DNA of 22,959 nucleotides, from assembly GCA_934095805.1 (NCBI GenBank), contig CAKOKV010000001.1, positions 1-22,959 on the forward strand. The letters run 5' to 3'. Source of the DNA: an uncultured Bacilli bacterium (lineage in GTDB: Bacteria > Bacillota_I > Bacilli_A > RF39 > UBA660). Below are positions 22,941-22,959 of this stretch, one piece after another. Within the stretch, counting starts at the first letter, position 1. Every line of letters starts with the position of its first letter. The translations under genes were made by a program, and so were the position numbers. The notes under the pieces are model-generated. The model was not told the origin of the DNA and made no database searches. It saw only the letters and a program-made list of their open reading frames with translations.

Positions 22941-22959
22941 AAACTTATTTATTAAAGAA

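Noticed and set aside
1..22959. UGA read as Trp (Mycoplasma-type code)
   Set aside because: Trp is encoded by TGG throughout, and TGA ends several genes at positions supported by ATGA overlaps and promoters.

Overview
The window is very AT-rich. It uses the standard stop codons: several genes end in TGA, and Trp is encoded by TGG. Shine-Dalgarno (SD) sites are GGAGG/AGGTGA, and terminators are short hairpins followed by T-runs. Lipoprotein and TPM-type surface proteins, a UgtP-like glycolipid glucosyltransferase and a Qnr-like pentapeptide protein all point to a low-GC Bacillota, probably an uncultured gut Bacilli/RF39-type lineage. The lineage is inferred from style alone. No rRNA, tRNA, CRISPR, insertion sequence or prophage gene was seen.

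Layout. 1-2225: a divergent efflux module. A 5'-complete, 3'-truncated MMPL/RND-type exporter (minus) faces a TetR regulator (plus), with three evenly phased 13-bp operators between them that cover both promoters. 2258-3052: a divergent KsgA/Erm-family methyltransferase whose catalytic NLPY motif has become ALPY. 3138-5504: a tightly coupled minus-strand operon of an RlmI/K-like methyltransferase, a four-Cys single-TM protein, an RluA-type pseudouridine synthase and a two-TM protein. 5532-7275: an unknown 364-aa protein and a pentapeptide-repeat protein, divergent across 22 bp, and both apparently leaderless. 7306-9890: a TPM-domain surface protein coupled to a double zinc-ribbon membrane protein, preceded by a lipoprotein. 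10077-12836: a sugar nucleotidyltransferase (plus) converging on a two-gene unit (minus) made of a membrane-anchored protein with EF-Tu domains II+III but no GTPase domain, and a UgtP/MGDG-synthase-like glycosyltransferase. 12965-13919: a DUF1653 protein, a cluster of small membrane-peptide ORFs including one frameshifted one, and a small two-TM protein.

14004-22940: the accessory block and the best candidate for an undescribed system. It encodes a 1679-aa cytoplasmic repeat protein ending in a Cys-Cys-Gln domain. Overlapping that gene by 11 nt is a ProA/aldehyde-dehydrogenase-fold pseudoenzyme that has lost its catalytic cysteine segment. A separately promoted 912-aa protein follows, with a nucleotidyltransferase-like domain near its C-terminus. 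None of the three has a signal peptide or an evident membrane segment.

Many promoters here are an extended -10 (TGATATAAT) with no clear -35. The efflux module differs: both of its promoters have good -35 boxes embedded in TetR sites. Several annotated starts were moved downstream of the longest ORF start because SD position or promoter overlap decides them.
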